Assembly (NCBI GenBank): GCA_963989245.1 | Contig: OZ022342.1 | Span: forward strand, 52,290,687-52,354,686 | Source: Nansenia antarctica | Lineage: Eukaryota; Chordata; Actinopteri; Argentiniformes; Microstomatidae | Length of the DNA stretch: 64,000 bases | Reading direction: 5' to 3' | Shown here: positions 42,801 through 56,586 of the stretch, piece by piece | Layout of the letters: the number at the start of each line of letters is the position of its first letter | How positions within the stretch are numbered: position 1 is the first letter of the stretch | Program-made: the position numbers and the translations under genes | The notes under the pieces: model-generated | What the model saw: only the letters and a program-made list of their open reading frames with translations | The model's database searches: none | What the model was told of the DNA's origin: nothing

Positions 42801-45586
42801 GTTGTTGTGGGTCCATCATTCGTGTCTCTGTTGAATTCCCTCTCAATTTTTCGGACCAATCAACTACCACGTCTGTTGCTTCGATTGCGTGCTTTGATTG
42901 CTTCGAGGACGTATGTTACTTTGTTTACATAAAGGGCTGTGAGAACGCAAATCAGAGAATTAATTTATGCAACAATGGCCGAATCCCGATTTCCTTTTCT
43001 ACCCCTATGGCTCGTTTCCGTGTGCCACTCGCTTTTGAGCCAAGGCCTCGGAACAGAGCCACAAGCCATAGTGGTTGAAATCTTTCCCTATGAAATGGGA
43101 CAACCTTTCAAGACCCTGATATGTCATCAGTAGTATCATAGAAAAGCATTGACGCTCGCGATTCATTCACAACTTAAGTTTTACGCTATCAATCGATCAA
43201 ACAAGTCATCAAATAAAAAATAACCATGCTTCATTATCAGACCATGACAGAAATACGGCGCTCTAACCTGTATGACACCTGTGCTCCTATCCTGCCAGTC
43301 TGCACTGATATAGGACCACAGTGCAACAACTTTGCGGCTGAACTTTAGTTAAACTTACGGCGTCATATGCCATCAAAGGGAAACATGGAAAAATGCATGA
43401 CTTACAGGGAGTGCAGATTTATCTTTATGGCGTTCCGAAATCCAATGTGACAGGAACGCTGGAGAAACAGCCGCTGTCCACTGCATTAGTCAACTACATT
43501 CTCCTTGATGAGTCTCCCGCTCACTGCTCTCCATCAAAAATGGCACATCCATCAATAATATTACATAATAACAACTGCTCGGATTAGATTGCGGGTCGTT
43601 TTGGTTTAATAAGTGCCGCTATACAGCTATATCATCATATACCATCAAGGGGGGTAAATGTTACATGGAACTAGGTCAAAGCGTGACTATCATGCACAAA
43701 TTAGCCTAATGTTAGATAGATATCTTTACATTAAATATGTCTACCATCATCCGCTGTCAAACGCCACAGGTAATAATTTATTTCTAAATAAATAGGATGT
43801 GAATCGCGCTTGGACTGGGACGCCGGGGCGCTTATACAATCAATTGTTGCAGAGGAACAGGGTGACTGTCACCCTGTGATAAACGTGCAGATATGAGTGC
43901 TTCGGTGTCTTGCTTTGGTAGTCTAATGGAAGTGCCCAGGTAATAGTTTTTCTATTATTGTCTTCTACTGCTGAGCACCAAAACCCTCTGATCTTAAACT
44001 TGGCTGAAGCGTGCTGGACTATGGAACAGTGGAACGGTTTATTTCTATGTTAAGCATAGGCACAATAGTGGCATATTAGTGATTTTTTTGGTTATGCTTG
44101 TCATAAAGAAAAGGTCTATAATGCATTGAAATTACATTAAACTAAGATAATAAGATGGTTATCATAATTTTTCAAATCTTTATTAATAAGTAATTACAGA
44201 AAAAGTAAATGACATTTGTGGCTGGCTTCCGCATTTACGAGAGCGAAATCAGATGTCTGTAGATGATTCGCAATGCATGCTGGGGGGTAGGCCCATGGCT
44301 CAGAATCGAACGTGGGTCCCGAAATTCTCCAAATGAAGCCGTAGATAGCCCTCCCCCTGACCCCTAGCCCTCTATGAAAAATTTATTGGGACACCACTAC
44401 CAACGTGAATGCGCAAAACAGAGCTGAAGGGGTGAGAACGGAGCCGAAGGGGTGAATTGGGATCGGGTTGCAATCTCATCCACTTGCTCCGGGTCATGAT
44501 TCAGATTTTCATGTGAGAACATGACCTTAATGTATGGTTAAAATCTTATTTTGAAACCAGAACCTTTACAATTAGTAATGTGATCTGTCTAGGGTGCTTA
44601 TTGTCTCACCAGCAGAAAACAAAACACTCCCCTATAACACAATGATAGGTTAAGTGGACTGTCTCTTAAACAATCTATTCTTTCAGAAATTAGACCTACC
44701 TACCATGACAACTTGCAGGTACAATTACACTAATGTGCATTGCTATTGATCTAATATCTATAGTGCCACTCCAACTTTCATTCTTTCAAATTCTGCTGGT
44801 ACAGTACAGAATCCATTAGTCTTGTCCACCTAGATGGGAACAAGTCAAATCTAGCGTCTCTCGAGATGCAGTTAATTAAGTTAATTGCCACAAATCCGTG
44901 ACCATTCAAATCAGTGAGATCAAAAATGAATTGCGATATTTGTTTCGGACAATGCAAGGAATATGGACGTTGCAGTGAGAGAGGCCTGGCTAGAACCACA
45001 TAATATCACCATATTATATTGTTTTGTCCACACGTTAAACTTGGCCACCCAAGTGGTTGAGTGTAGCCTACCCCGTGTCTGCTGGGTCAGGTGAGACGGG
45101 GTGCAGCCTTCTTCCACCGAGGCTCCACAGCAACCGCTGTGTTCGTAACTTATCCTAGAATGCTTTTAGTGCATGTCTTGTAGCTAATAGCGTTGTGCAA
45201 TTTAAAACATGCAGAGCTACATTTTTGGTGTTTTGAGCCCATGACACTTGACTGCAGATTACATGCAAGCATAGGTGAAAGTGGGCCGGAACGGTCCGGT
45301 GCTGCGTTCCGGCAAGACTTTCTGTGCCGGAACGCCGTTGGGGGAAGAGATGCAGCTGCCTGTCAATCAAAATCCGATTGCTGCAGAGTGCAGAAGCAAT
45401 CACGATTCACGATCCATAATTTCCAACAAGGAAACACATGGCTGACGTTATGTTTCCTTGCGTCTATTTTAATACCTTTGAAAAGGACATGTTAACTTAA
45501 CCCGCTTTACAGTAGACCCGACGCGACGTGGTTGGGTGGACAGCACTGGGCACTGAGACAGTCCGACCGGGATTACAGTCGCGCCG
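39851..45586. other. Gene-poor stretch, no gene recognised
   Basis: About 5.7 kb of AT-rich sequence. Nothing splice-flanked and coding was found. The 42410-43080 part is locally GC-richer with several CACTTCGCTTTTGG/GCGCAAAAAGAAGCGC-like motifs and may be an old DNA transposon. I could not find matching ends. Confidence 0.4.
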
Positions 45587-46265
45587 TATGGAAGCTTATA
45601 GTGGACTATATTCAAATGTTAATGCAATTTGAGATTGCATTTGCATGTTCCACTTTTGCATGCATTCTTTCAGACAATATTCAAATTCAAATGCAATTCT
45701 AATGATTTGCATTTTCATTTTCATGTACCTGATGTGCACATTCGCTGTCAATATTAAAATGATAATGCAAAGCCATTTGACATTTAATTTTCAAAGTCAT
45801 GCACTGCTTTGTAGCTGACAAAATTCAAAAGTTCATTCTAATGTGAAATTACTATGCAATCCCAAAATAGTATATTCATTTGCCACTTTTGCCTGCGTTA
45901 TTTTAGTCAATATTCAAATTGTAATGCAATAATGTGATACGCAATTACATTTACATGTTCTAGTAAACACATCCGCTTTGTAGCTGACAAAATTCAAATT
46001 TTCATTCTAATGTGAAAATGACTATGCAATCCCAAAATAGCATATTCATTTGCCACTTTTGCCTGCGTTATTTGAGTCAATATTCAAATTGTAATGCAAT
46101 AATGTGATTAGCAATTGCATTTATATGTTCTAGGAAACACATACGCTCATTAGAATTGCATTTTAATTTGAATATTGTCTGAAAGAATGCATGCAAAAGT
46201 GGAACATGCAAATGCAATCTCAAATTGCATTAACATTTGAATTTAGTCCACTATATGCTTCCATA
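45587..46265. mobile_element. Long-TIR non-autonomous DNA element
   Basis: Left end TATGGAAGCTTATAGTGGAC and right end GTCCACTATATGCTTCCATA are inverted copies, and the pairing extends about 120 bp with few mismatches. Inside, a unit of about 169 bp starting GCTTTGTAGCTGACAAAATT is repeated twice in tandem (45806 and 45975). No coding frame. Superfamily unknown. Confidence 0.88.
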
Positions 46266-46269
46266 AGCA

Positions 46270-46375
46270 AGCTGTGTTGCCAGATTGGGCTACTTTTGGT
46301 CACACTGGACGGGTGGATTCGACAGCTTTTAGACTGGTTGGGCTGGAAATTGTCAATTCCATCTGGCAACCCTGG
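46270..46375. mobile_element. Short MITE copy (CCAGGGTTGCCAGATGG family)
   Basis: Starts GTTGCCAGATTGGGCTACTT and ends CCATCTGGCAACCCTGG. An internally deleted relative of 16296-16602 and 54201-54567, abutting the long-TIR element. Confidence 0.7.
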
Positions 46376-46431
46376 TAGCAAAACTATGTGCATACGTATC
46401 TGGTAGCCTACTGGTACTTTCAAATCGCATC

Positions 46432-46469
<38 letters not shown>

Positions 46470-47188
46470 AATAATAATTACAATTTACAATACAAATACA
46501 ACAATTGGGGGTCCCTCAAAGAAAAATTGGGCGCACTGCGCGCGCACAACATCAACCTCCAAGGCTTGATTCTGACCCAGGAAAAACCCTGGTATGTACT
46601 GTATAACATGATAGCCATCTATGAGCAATGCACTGACTGTATATAAGATGATGACCAAGGGTCTTTCTGCTGCTGACCAAGGGGTTGAGTTCACTTGATG
46701 AGGCCCAATTTTGTTTTAGACTCTGTAGGCTACTGTATTTAAGATATATTATCTGAATTTCTCTTGTTTTATCAAATGTTCCAATTATTTTCATTTCTTG
46801 TGCTGGTTTAAAATTGCAGGAAACTAGCACAAATAATTGTGTGGGTCGCTCCACCACCAAAAACTCTCACTCCAAACTCTTGGTGAAACTTGGCAGCCCT
46901 AAAGTGTTTCTAATTTCGACACCAACACCACGATGTGTGTGTTCAGGGATGCATGAAGCTGGGGGCCGGAGGAGAACAATATGAAACGATGAAGGTTGGG
47001 GTAGTAGCCTATAGTTCCTGTAAGAAACTCAAACCACTTTCACCCCTGCTGATGCAAGACTAGCTAGCTCACTCAAATAAAGTTTGATGTGTCCTTCGTA
47101 GAGACAGGTGGAGGCCACAAAGCTGTCATGCTTGTGTTAACATGGAGTGAAAGTCATGTAAGCTAGGCTAACTAGCTACATCCCATTA

Positions 47189-48650
47189 TGTTACAGTTTT
47201 TTACGATTGCTAACTCACCATGTTCAATACTGAAACCACAGTTTCACAACTCTTCATACAGTCAGCAGAGCAGAAACCCATGTGAACAAAACTGTGACTC
47301 TTTCTCTGTGATTTGTGCATTGCTTTCATACAGAATGCATTCAATGACTACATTCTCCAAATGCCATAACACTTCTCTCATTCAAACTCCCCCACTTGCA
47401 AAATACTATGTATTTGCAACACATTTTTTCATTGCTAACATACTGTGTTCAAAACTCTGAAGAACACGTTCAAAACTGAATTATTTGGTGCAATTTTGCA
47501 GTAATCATATTCCTATCATATATGACAGAAAGCTTGCAATAAACTGTTTTTTTGCACAGTGTTTGAGTGTGCAGATGCTGTTATTTTTCACTCTATTGAT
47601 ACTCTTCAGTTCCAGAACCTCAGCAAAGTCTGATAACGGATGAGCGGTGGTATTTTCACTATTTGCAGAATTGCAGTAATCATATTGAAATGTCTAGAAA
47701 ATATTAGCAGAATATATACAATGAAATGAAATAGACTAGATGCATTGCCAGGGAAGACATTAGATGTGACCAGATGCAGACCAGAGGGTGGACCAAAACC
47801 CTCAGGAGTGAGACATTTTTGGTGTGATTGCTATTGTATTGTAGCCCTGGAATTTCTGTTTTTATTTTTTTACAGTATTTGAACTTTGCATCTTCCACTT
47901 TATTTTTCACTTTTCATTTTACACAAGTAATTGTAGTGTAATTTGAAGTAAATGTACCGTAACTTACTTTCTGCAAAGATACTGAAAAAAAAGGATAAAA
48001 CATAAAGGATAGAAGCAAAAGATAGAATACTGTAAAGGATAGAAGCAAATTGTGGCATTTCTGATTCATTCTTGTTGCCTAATACTTTACAGTTGTACAG
48101 TCAACTATTCTGTCTATGATTCAGCCTGTGGTGGGCCAACCTCGGCAGAGGGTGTCTTGTGATAACTGGCCGAAACACCCAATGAGGTCGGGGACCACAA
48201 CTGAAGATGTGTCGTACTGGTGGCACCACGTGATCATTGCCAAATTCCACTCCACCCAAGAGGACATCTCCAACTCCACTCAATTGTTGTGCTGAATATT
48301 TAGGGATTTTAACAACCAGTCCTATTAAGAATCCTTACAGTTGTACAGTCAACTATTCTGTCTATGATTACTATAAATCAAACCATTTTTATAATGAAAT
48401 ATTCATTCTTGTGAAAATCATTCAAACTATGTAATGCTCCCTGTTGTTAGTATTTTGGAAGTCAGAATGTTATGAATGTATGCTTCTGAGTGAACATTGT
48501 TGCCAGTGTGTGGTTGAACGAGCTTCTTTTGAGACATGAATGAAGTCATTGGCCAACATGAGTGTTACGAATGCAGACTGTATGAAGAGTTGTGAAACTG
48601 TGGTTTCAGTATTGAACATGGTGAGTTAGCAATCGTAAAGAACTGTAACA
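47189..48650. mobile_element. DNA transposon-like element with about 85-bp TIRs
   Basis: The left end TGTTACAGTTTTTTACGATT and right end AATCGTAAAGAACTGTAACA pair, and the similarity continues through GCTAACTCACCATGTTCAAT and beyond. The 1.46 kb interior has only short frames. An ACAGTTGTACAGTCAACTATT segment is repeated at 48089 and 48338. The superfamily is not identified. Confidence 0.85.
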
Positions 48651-49329
48651 GAAAAACGATATAATATAATAACTCCTCATTTCGTTTGTTATGAAGGGGT
48701 ACAAATAAGAGATCCTTTAAGAAAATACAGTATTTTGTAGTTTTAGTCTGAAAAATAAATGAAATAATGTGAAGGAAAAAAAGAAACTCATGATTTTGAA
48801 CATCAACTACCTACATTTGGCTGCTCTATAACAATTAAACACACAAACATTGCCTCATGAGTGGATCCCTAATGAACAACGAACACAATCAATAATAGTG
48901 AACATTTGGTCCCATTTCTGATGTAGGGTCTTATCTCAATGTCACAGTGCGTTTATGGTAGTAGTAATAGTAGCAAATGATAATAGTAAAATATCATTGC
49001 TATTGTTGCGTGATGTTTAATGTTATCACTAGCTACTGCCACACCTATAGGCATAAGAAAAAAATCACTGATCCTCAGTGAGCCGAACACTGGAATGTTG
49101 TTGGGTGAGACCTGTCTTCTATTATCGTGTGAAAAAGCCCAGTGATGATGAGTGACACAATGACTAATGGACAGAGACACAAGGAAGACTCACTATAATA
49201 TACGTAGGCCCCTGGGCGTACTGTGATTGTTAGGTCAGAGCTAAGGGCATGACCTAAGTGCAGGACACAGAGACAGGACACATATATACAGACAAGTAGG
49301 CAGGGCAGGAAGGCAGACACCAGGAAGTG
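48651..49329. other. Intergenic, nothing recognised
   Basis: AT-rich, no coding signal. A segment near 49258-49335 (GACAGGACAC, GGAAGTGGTCCT) recurs at 50220-50300, on the far side of the retroelement fragment. Confidence 0.4.
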
Positions 49330-49599
49330 GTCCTATTTCAAGTTTTCAAGTTTCAAGTTTATTGAAATTAAAGTGAGAGAGTAAAATTCTTAGGCTTCAA
49401 TTCCTGACATTGCAGCACAAGACAATAAGGCAATAGGCATAATTCAGGATAAAAAAGTGACAATAGTACAGGACACAAGTGACAGTAGTAAAGTGACTGT
49501 GAGCTTAAGGTTTAGGTAGTCTGTATGCATGGGATGTGCTTGTGGATGATAGCACAGAGAGAATGCTATGAGACAGATACTTAGACACAGAGAATCTAC

Positions 49600-49934
49600 A
49601 GGAAACTGAACGCTGCTAAGCAGCGAGACTGACTTCTGACTTGATGTTGGCGGTTCGCCTGGTTCTGAGACCGGGGGGATGCGCGGAGCAGGGCAGTGTG
49701 TGCCCGCCTCCAGGTCCTCCGGCAGCGGTGCACGTGGGCCTGGACCGACGGAACCACAATGTCCTCCTCCTGCCCAAGAAACAAAGTGGGCTGGAAACCG
49801 AGAGAACAGAGGAAGGGGGACAAACCAGAAGAGGCATTGATTCGGGAGTTATGGGCATACTTGACCCAGGACAGCTGAGAACTCCAGGTGGACGGGTTGG
49901 CAGATAAAACAAGAGAGCCTCCATCTACCCACAC
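49600..49934 (-). mobile_element. Gypsy-type LTR retrotransposon pol fragment
   Basis: The minus-strand frame reads WVKYAHNSRINASSGLSPF, then CSLGFQPTLFLGQEEDIVVP, the integrase C-terminal side of fish Ty3/Gypsy pol. No LTRs, protease or RT were found nearby. Confidence 0.85.
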
Positions 49935-50358
49935 TACCTTTGCGATCGACCGGTCAACATATTGGGCACCCCTGGGTTAGAGGTTGCTGATCAAAAACTA
50001 AGGAGCACTGAACTAAAAAAGCATGACAAGATCGACCCAAATCGCCATCATAATGCTTAGGCGGGGGGACAAAAAGTTCACGAAAAAAAGGATGTGAGCT
50101 AGGGGCTGGCCTAGGGGCTAGTGGAGGTGCCTGAGAGGGAGAAGGGTTGCGGAGGCTACTGAGAACAGCGAAAACTCTTTCAAACTATCTGAAACGTCTT
50201 TGAGGACCTTTTCACGCAAGCAGGTAGACAGGGCATGCAGGGCAAGTAGACAGGTCAGGCTGGCAGGTAGATAGGCAGAAACCGGGAAGTGGTCCTGTAG
50301 CACAGAGAGAATGCTGTGAGACAATATGATGAAAATAATTGCTGGAGCGTGCGCCAAG

Positions 50359-50359
50359 A

Positions 50360-50419
<60 letters not shown>

Positions 50420-50456
50420 AGACACAGACACAGACACAGACACAGACACAGACACA

Positions 50457-50514
<58 letters not shown>

Positions 50515-50535
50515 GACAGACAGACAGAGACAGAC
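50359..50535. repeat. Compound CA / CAGACA microsatellite
   Basis: (CA)n, then (CAGACA)n, then (CA)n, then (GACA)n. All long frames across it are artefacts of repeats. Confidence 0.97.
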
Positions 50536-50599
50536 AGGCAAGAGAGAGATACTGGCACAGGCTAGACGGAAGTGGAGTCTGTGACAGTGATTATGTAAC

Positions 50600-52600
50600 A
50601 GAATAATCAAGGCCATATTTACTTAGAAGGTTTGCATCTGCTTTTCACCAGAAATAATTAACAAAATAAGCGGAAGAAAAGAGTAAAATAAGGTGTAAGA
50701 AGGTGTACAACATGAAGGATCAGTGTATTGGTTTGGTAAAAAAAAAGCCCTTTTACCATTTAAAAATGTTAAACACAGAGCACATGAATAAATAATAACG
50801 CTAATTTAACATGGATAATCAGAATAGGTGCAACATTTTTATCAATGTAGCATAAAGCACTTAGTCATAGAGCACAGTCATTAAAGTAAGATATAAAAGG
50901 CTGCGTTCATACCAGTGTAACCGGAATCATCAGCGTCATCAACGTTGGGTGACGAAGGTCCGGGATAAACACAAATGTCACAACAAGATGGCAGCTAGTT
51001 TACTGGAAATTAGGATAATATCTTCCACTACAGTATCTGAAATAAACACTTTTTTCTATAAAAGATCAAATAAAATAAAAACTCTTTCTAAACTCTTACT
51101 AGCCAGCTGCTCCGTTACTGAAATAGAAATGGCTTACGAAGTTCATGTGAGTTGGATAGAGAGAATGATGAAACTTTAGATTTTTTTTAAAAAAACACTA
51201 ATGATTAGATTTAGATTAGATTACATTTTGTCTCCTTCCTTCTTCACAGCCTAGAAAATGACACACCCACCGAAGACGGTTCTAGTTTTTGGTTCGCGCT
51301 GAGAACCACTATTTTCTGGTTCCAGCTGCGAACCAACTTTTCAGGCTCCAAACCAATTTATTTTCAGTCTGAGCGCGCCGGCCGGTTCCAGATTAGGTTC
51401 AGGAACGGGAACCGGCACGGTTCCTTGGCGTTGTGAAAGCCCTATGAGAGTAAACTTGAGGTTTTAGTGTTGAGGTTTTAGTGTAACAGGTGTAGCACTA
51501 GGACCTAGCGGTGATAGGAAGGAGATATGGGGGAGCGCATTAGCCAGCATTCCAAAGTAGCTAGGAAGGGGCAAGGTTGTATTGTTATATCAATAACTTG
51601 AGATATATTTCAAACACAAAGCCAACCAAAGTTATCCACCTGGTTTTAGGAAAGTTTATCTTATTTCCAATAAATAATAATATGCTCTGTGTGAAAAGGC
51701 CTCTGGGGATATTCTCAATACATATTCTTATATACAAATATTACGCCTGTGGCCCCATGAAGCCACAAGGAAGAGACCACAGAGAACATGGTGGAGCAGA
51801 AGAATGTCCCTTCCCAGAACTGACGCCTGAGGTCAATGTTTTTTAGAAAACAAAACTTGTTTTTAGAAAACAAACTTACGATGTCGGGAACGCACTATAG
51901 AATATTAAAATAAAACAGTGAAGAATAGATGACGTGTCAAACATAAGACATACATTATTCGCAATGATTATTCCTAACAGTTATGGACATGATCAAACAT
52001 ACTCAGCACAAGTGGTCACACTTACTCAACTTAACATGACATTTTATCTGACTCCAAAAGACATTTCATGGTTAATAATGATTGACAATGCTTTGCTCAT
52101 CCCTGTGTCTGACAGACAATCGGATCATATCGGATGCTAGATTCCATTACGAATACCCAAACTGGTATTTCATCAGCTTGCGAGGAGTTTACGCTCCGAC
52201 CAATAGCAGAAGCTACTGATTCTCTCCCTCTCATTAACAATGCATGTGAACATTAGACATTGATGGTAGACTCTATGATAACCTGGTCACGATTATGTCA
52301 TGCTGTTTTAACAGAAAATGAGAATAGAGTATCAACAAAATAACCAACTTAACAGTTTTGAAGCAACATATGAACCTACATTTTAACCATACGTTTTAAC
52401 GTGTCATGGACAACACGGGAGAATGGTGCACGCGATGGGCCTAACCCAAAATTCCAAGAATATCTCGCAGTCCCTCTCGTTAAATGACATTCCCAGCAAA
52501 GGACACAATGTGAGACAGTTCATTACAATCGCAAATAAATGGCCAGGGTTCAATTTCCTCAGGCACATTACAATCGCAAAGGAATTGACATGGTCACACG
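50600..52600. other. Intergenic, nothing recognised
   Basis: AT-rich. At 51280-51450 a GGTTCTAGTTTTTGGTTCGC-type stretch ending in GTTCCTTGGCGTTGTGAAAG looks like a degenerate repeat, without clear ends. Confidence 0.4.
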
Positions 52601-52623
52601 CCTCTACACACCCCACGCACGAG

Positions 52624-53414
52624 AGGTGAGGAGACACACACACACACACGAGAGGTGAGGAGGCATACACACACACACACACACGAGAGGTGAGGAGGCA
52701 TACACACACACACAAGAGGTGAGGAGACGCACACACACACGAGAGGTGAGGAGGCATACACACACACACACGAGAGGTGAGGAGGCATACACACACACAC
52801 ACGAGAGGTGAGGAGGCATACACACACACACACGAGAGGTGAGGAGGCATACACACACACAAGAGGTGAGGAGACGCACACACACACACGAGAGGTGAGG
52901 AGGCATACACACACACACACACACACAAGAGGTGAGGGGGCATACACACACACACACACACAAGAGGTGAGGAGGCATACACACACACACAAGAGGTGAG
53001 GAGGCATACACACACACAAGAGGTGAGGAGGCATACACACACACACAAGAGGTGAGGAGGCATACACACACACACACAAGAGGTGAGGAGGCATACACAC
53101 ACACACACACACACACGAGAGGTGAGGAGGCATACACACACACACGAGAGGTGAGGAGGCATACACACACACACACACACGAGAGGTGAGGAGGCATACA
53201 CACACACACACACACGAGAGGTGAGGAGGCATACACACACACACACACACACACACACGAGAGGTGAGGAGGCATACACACACACACACACACACACGAG
53301 AGGTGAGGAGGCATACACACACACACACACACACACGAGAGGTGAGGAGGCATACACACACACACACACACGAGAGGTGAGGAGGCATACACACACACAC
53401 ACGAGAGGTGAGGA

Positions 53415-53455
<41 letters not shown>
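52624..53455. repeat. Minisatellite combining CA runs and a fixed core
   Basis: About 24 units, each a constant GAGAGGTGAGGAGGCATA or AAGAGGTGAGGAGGCATA core joined to a CA run of variable length, so unit length varies from about 27 to 48 bp. Flanked by AT-rich unique sequence. Confidence 0.97.
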
Positions 53456-53459
<4 letters not shown>

Positions 53460-54200
53460 TACAATCCCACCCCAAAATGTTATGCTCTTCCTCATCATTT
53501 TACTCCCTGACTTCACATTAACCAATTATGATTAATCCAATGCCATAATGTGTTTGTTTCTCATTAGTTTTGTTTTGTTCTTGTTTTATTTGTTTAGCTC
53601 CTACTATGTATCCATTTCTCCCCTTGTTAATCCATGTTATGCATATAATGTTTATTCACTGTTTTGTCTCTTTGTTATTTCCCTCCCTCAAAGAGGTGAC
53701 ATTATATTTTTTTTGTTTGTTTATCATAATTGTTGTTGGTGGTAGGCCAATAAAATAAAAAATAAAAATGCTTGTGTGTGTCAACAACATATGATAATTG
53801 GCGTTAGCGGCTGTTCAGGCCAGATCCACAGCATTACAATGATACCATGAATATTGTTCCATACATACTTGTGGCATGTCACATACATGACAAGAATAGC
53901 ATACAGTATGTTCTCTCTGGTCATGTTCACATTAATCTTTCCACTTCCTTATACTGTAGCGAACAACGGGTTGAGTCGGTTGAACAGGAGTCAAACTCAC
54001 AACGTTCTGCTTGTCAAGCTTAATAGAGTGACCTCACTTGGCAGGGACGGAGTGCTCTCTTCTCTATCTCTTGTTTTCAGGAGAGCATGCATGCCCTCAG
54101 GCTTCACTATCCACGGGTGTGTTGTGGATAAACACCATCTGTTTTTGCCCCAACTCAACTCAACCCATGTTTTTGTGTTGGCTTGTAATCAATATAGAGG
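53460..54200. other. Intergenic, nothing recognised
   Basis: AT-rich; no homology seen. Confidence 0.4.
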
Positions 54201-54567
54201 CCAGGGTTGCCAAATGGGATTGACAATTTCCAGCCTAACCACAGTCAAAAAAAAGCTAAATCCACCAAAAACCACCAGCCCAAAACCCATATTGTTAGAG
54301 AACCGCTAATTACTATTGGGCAGGTGTCCATCTCCTGCCCCTAAACTGTATGTCTGTTGCCAATGATGTTTGTAAAATAAAAAAAACCTGCACATTGTAT
54401 GTAGCTACTAGGGTGTGTGTTTTAACTTCACGCTTTTGGTAACTTTCAGGCACTGATACTGCCTAAATGCTATTTATCTAGCCCAACCACCCAAATGCTT
54501 TTTTTCCGGCCCAGTGTGATCAAAAGTAGCCCATTCGGCGGGAAGCCGCCCCATCTGGCAATCCTGG
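54201..54567. mobile_element. MITE (CCAGGGTTGCCAGATGG family), full length
   Basis: Ends CCAGGGTTGCCAAATGGG and CCCATCTGGCAATCCTGG are inverted copies. Direct flanks (GTTGGCTTGTAATCAATA on the left, GTTGGCTTATAATCAATA on the right) form a duplication of about 30 bp, longer than a typical TSD. Confidence 0.85.
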
Positions 54568-55028
54568 TTGTGTTGGCTTATAATCAATACAGTAGAGGCA
54601 GTGCAGTCTTCGCCGAAGATGAATCACCACACGGGGTCGCTGTTGTTGTAGAAATATGTTATGTCCATGTCATTATGTCAGTTTTCCATGGCATCATATT
54701 GTTATCTAGTAGTCGAACTGTAGGTCTAGTTGGTATCCCTTGATATGATTGTGTTTCATTGTCATTCTGCCATTGCATGGGCAATGTCCTAAATACATAA
54801 ATGAGCTGACATTGACAAAGTTGAACTTTCATTACCTCTGGGCCACTGGCTTTACCATTATCATTCAAAGCAACAAAGGGTTATGCATAAACGTTCATGT
54901 CATACGTATAGTTGTGTTTTCAGCCTCGTGTCATTGTTTTTTATAGCCGTGCTTTGGTTTGATGCTCCTCTGTCTGGATTGAACAGACACTCCTTCAGAC
55001 ACTCTTCAGTGAGTCTGTCTATTCAGAG

Positions 55029-55030
<2 letters not shown>

Positions 55031-55108
<78 letters not shown>
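55031..55108. repeat. CT microsatellite
   Basis: About 38 CT units. Similar GT runs follow at 55520-55575, GA at 56050-56092, and a long impure CT tract at 56187-56435. Confidence 0.97.
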
Positions 55109-55110
<2 letters not shown>

Positions 55111-55515
55111 CCGGACGCTGAGGCTAACTGAGTGACGAGGTCTCTGCATCTCTTTATGGAAATAACATCATCATGCTCATTTCCACAGACAGTACAGACA
55201 GTCCAGTCCACTGGCCATCTCCACAAATACCCTCTGGATTCAGATGCTCTGTGTGTGTCTTAATTAGATCATGTCCTAGCCTGTGGATGTGCAGAGCCGG
55301 ACCCAGTCGTGACGAGCCCACTGTCATGAATGTCAGAAGTACGTTGCCTAAGATTCATCCTCTCACACCTCAGGTCTAGTGTGGTTGGGGAAACTGTAGG
55401 TTTTATATTTAGGCTAGGCTGGGGGTGGGTTTGAATCCTGTTTTGTTTTTATTCTGCTTCCTCCGTCTCTCTCTCTCTCTTGGCCTAGATAAGTCACTTT
55501 TTTGGAGCCCTTTTG

Positions 55516-55570
<55 letters not shown>

Positions 55571-56047
55571 CGCCTGCCTGTGTGTGCATGCGTGTCTGTC
55601 TGTGTGTGTGTGGTGTGGGTGTCGTGTATGTTTGTGTGTTTTATATTTGTGTGTATTTGTGTGCGTGTGTGTGCTCACATGCTGTTGTTTTATGTTCTGT
55701 GTGAGTATGGGAGGGAGTGTGTATGTGCTTGGCGTCTGTATTTGTGTAATGTTTCCAGACTGTTTTTTTTTTAATGATGACTGTTTGTCTTTAATGATGA
55801 CTTTTGGAAGCGCATATACAGTGGTAGGTGTGTTGGGCCTGCAAGGAGTCATCTTCTGCTCTTCATTGTTAACATAATTACTACACATGAGGTTTGACTA
55901 CACCAGAAACCAGACTCAGCACATTATATCTCAAAAGGGACGAAAAGGGACTTTCTTTTACGACATGATTTATTCAGTTGAGATTTAAATCAATTGTTCA
56001 GATCTCCAGATGATGCCACCTGTCCTGCCGTGTGCTAAAGCTAACCT

Positions 56048-56093
<46 letters not shown>

Positions 56094-56183
56094 TTACTGT
56101 TTGTGAGTGAGCATCCCTACCCTGTCACGCTCAACCATGTCGATCACGGGGAGACCAGACTGGAGAAGAGAATCATATCAGAG

Positions 56184-56186
<3 letters not shown>

Positions 56187-56274
<88 letters not shown>

Positions 56275-56302
56275 GCCTCTCTCTCTCTCGTCTCTCTCTC
56301 TC

Positions 56303-56343
<41 letters not shown>

Positions 56344-56393
56344 CTCTCTCATCTCTCTCGTCTCTCGTCTCTCTCATCTCTCTCATCTCTCTC

Positions 56394-56434
<41 letters not shown>

Positions 56435-56435
56435 C
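56187..56435. repeat. Impure CT tract
   Basis: (CT)n with regular CTCTCGTCT and CTCATCT interruptions over about 250 bp. Both plus-strand Ser/Leu frames over it are artefacts. Confidence 0.97.
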
Positions 56436-56473
56436 TGTCTCAGTTATCTATGTGGTTGTATGTCTGTCTCAAT

Positions 56474-56586
56474 GGGGGCTAGTGGAGGTACAGGGAGGAC
56501 GGGCTCTGGTATTGATACCATTCCTCATTCCATTCCATGCATTAGAATGAGCCTATCGTTCCGATTTCCACGTCTACCAGCCTCCA
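56474..56586. mobile_element. Palindromic MITE copy
   Basis: GGGGGCTAGTGGAGGTACAG at the left and TTCCACGTCTACCAGCCTCC at the right, shorter than the copy at 13965-14137. Confidence 0.75.

Noticed and set aside
42431..43133. Overlapping ORFs of 60-110 codons
   Set aside because: No recognisable motif or codon pattern; more likely an old repeat.
50118..50616. Multiple overlapping ORFs around CA/CAGACA repeats
   Set aside because: Low-complexity artefacts.
52624..53455. CRISPR-like alternation of core and spacer
   Set aside because: The spacers are only CA runs of variable length; it is a minisatellite.
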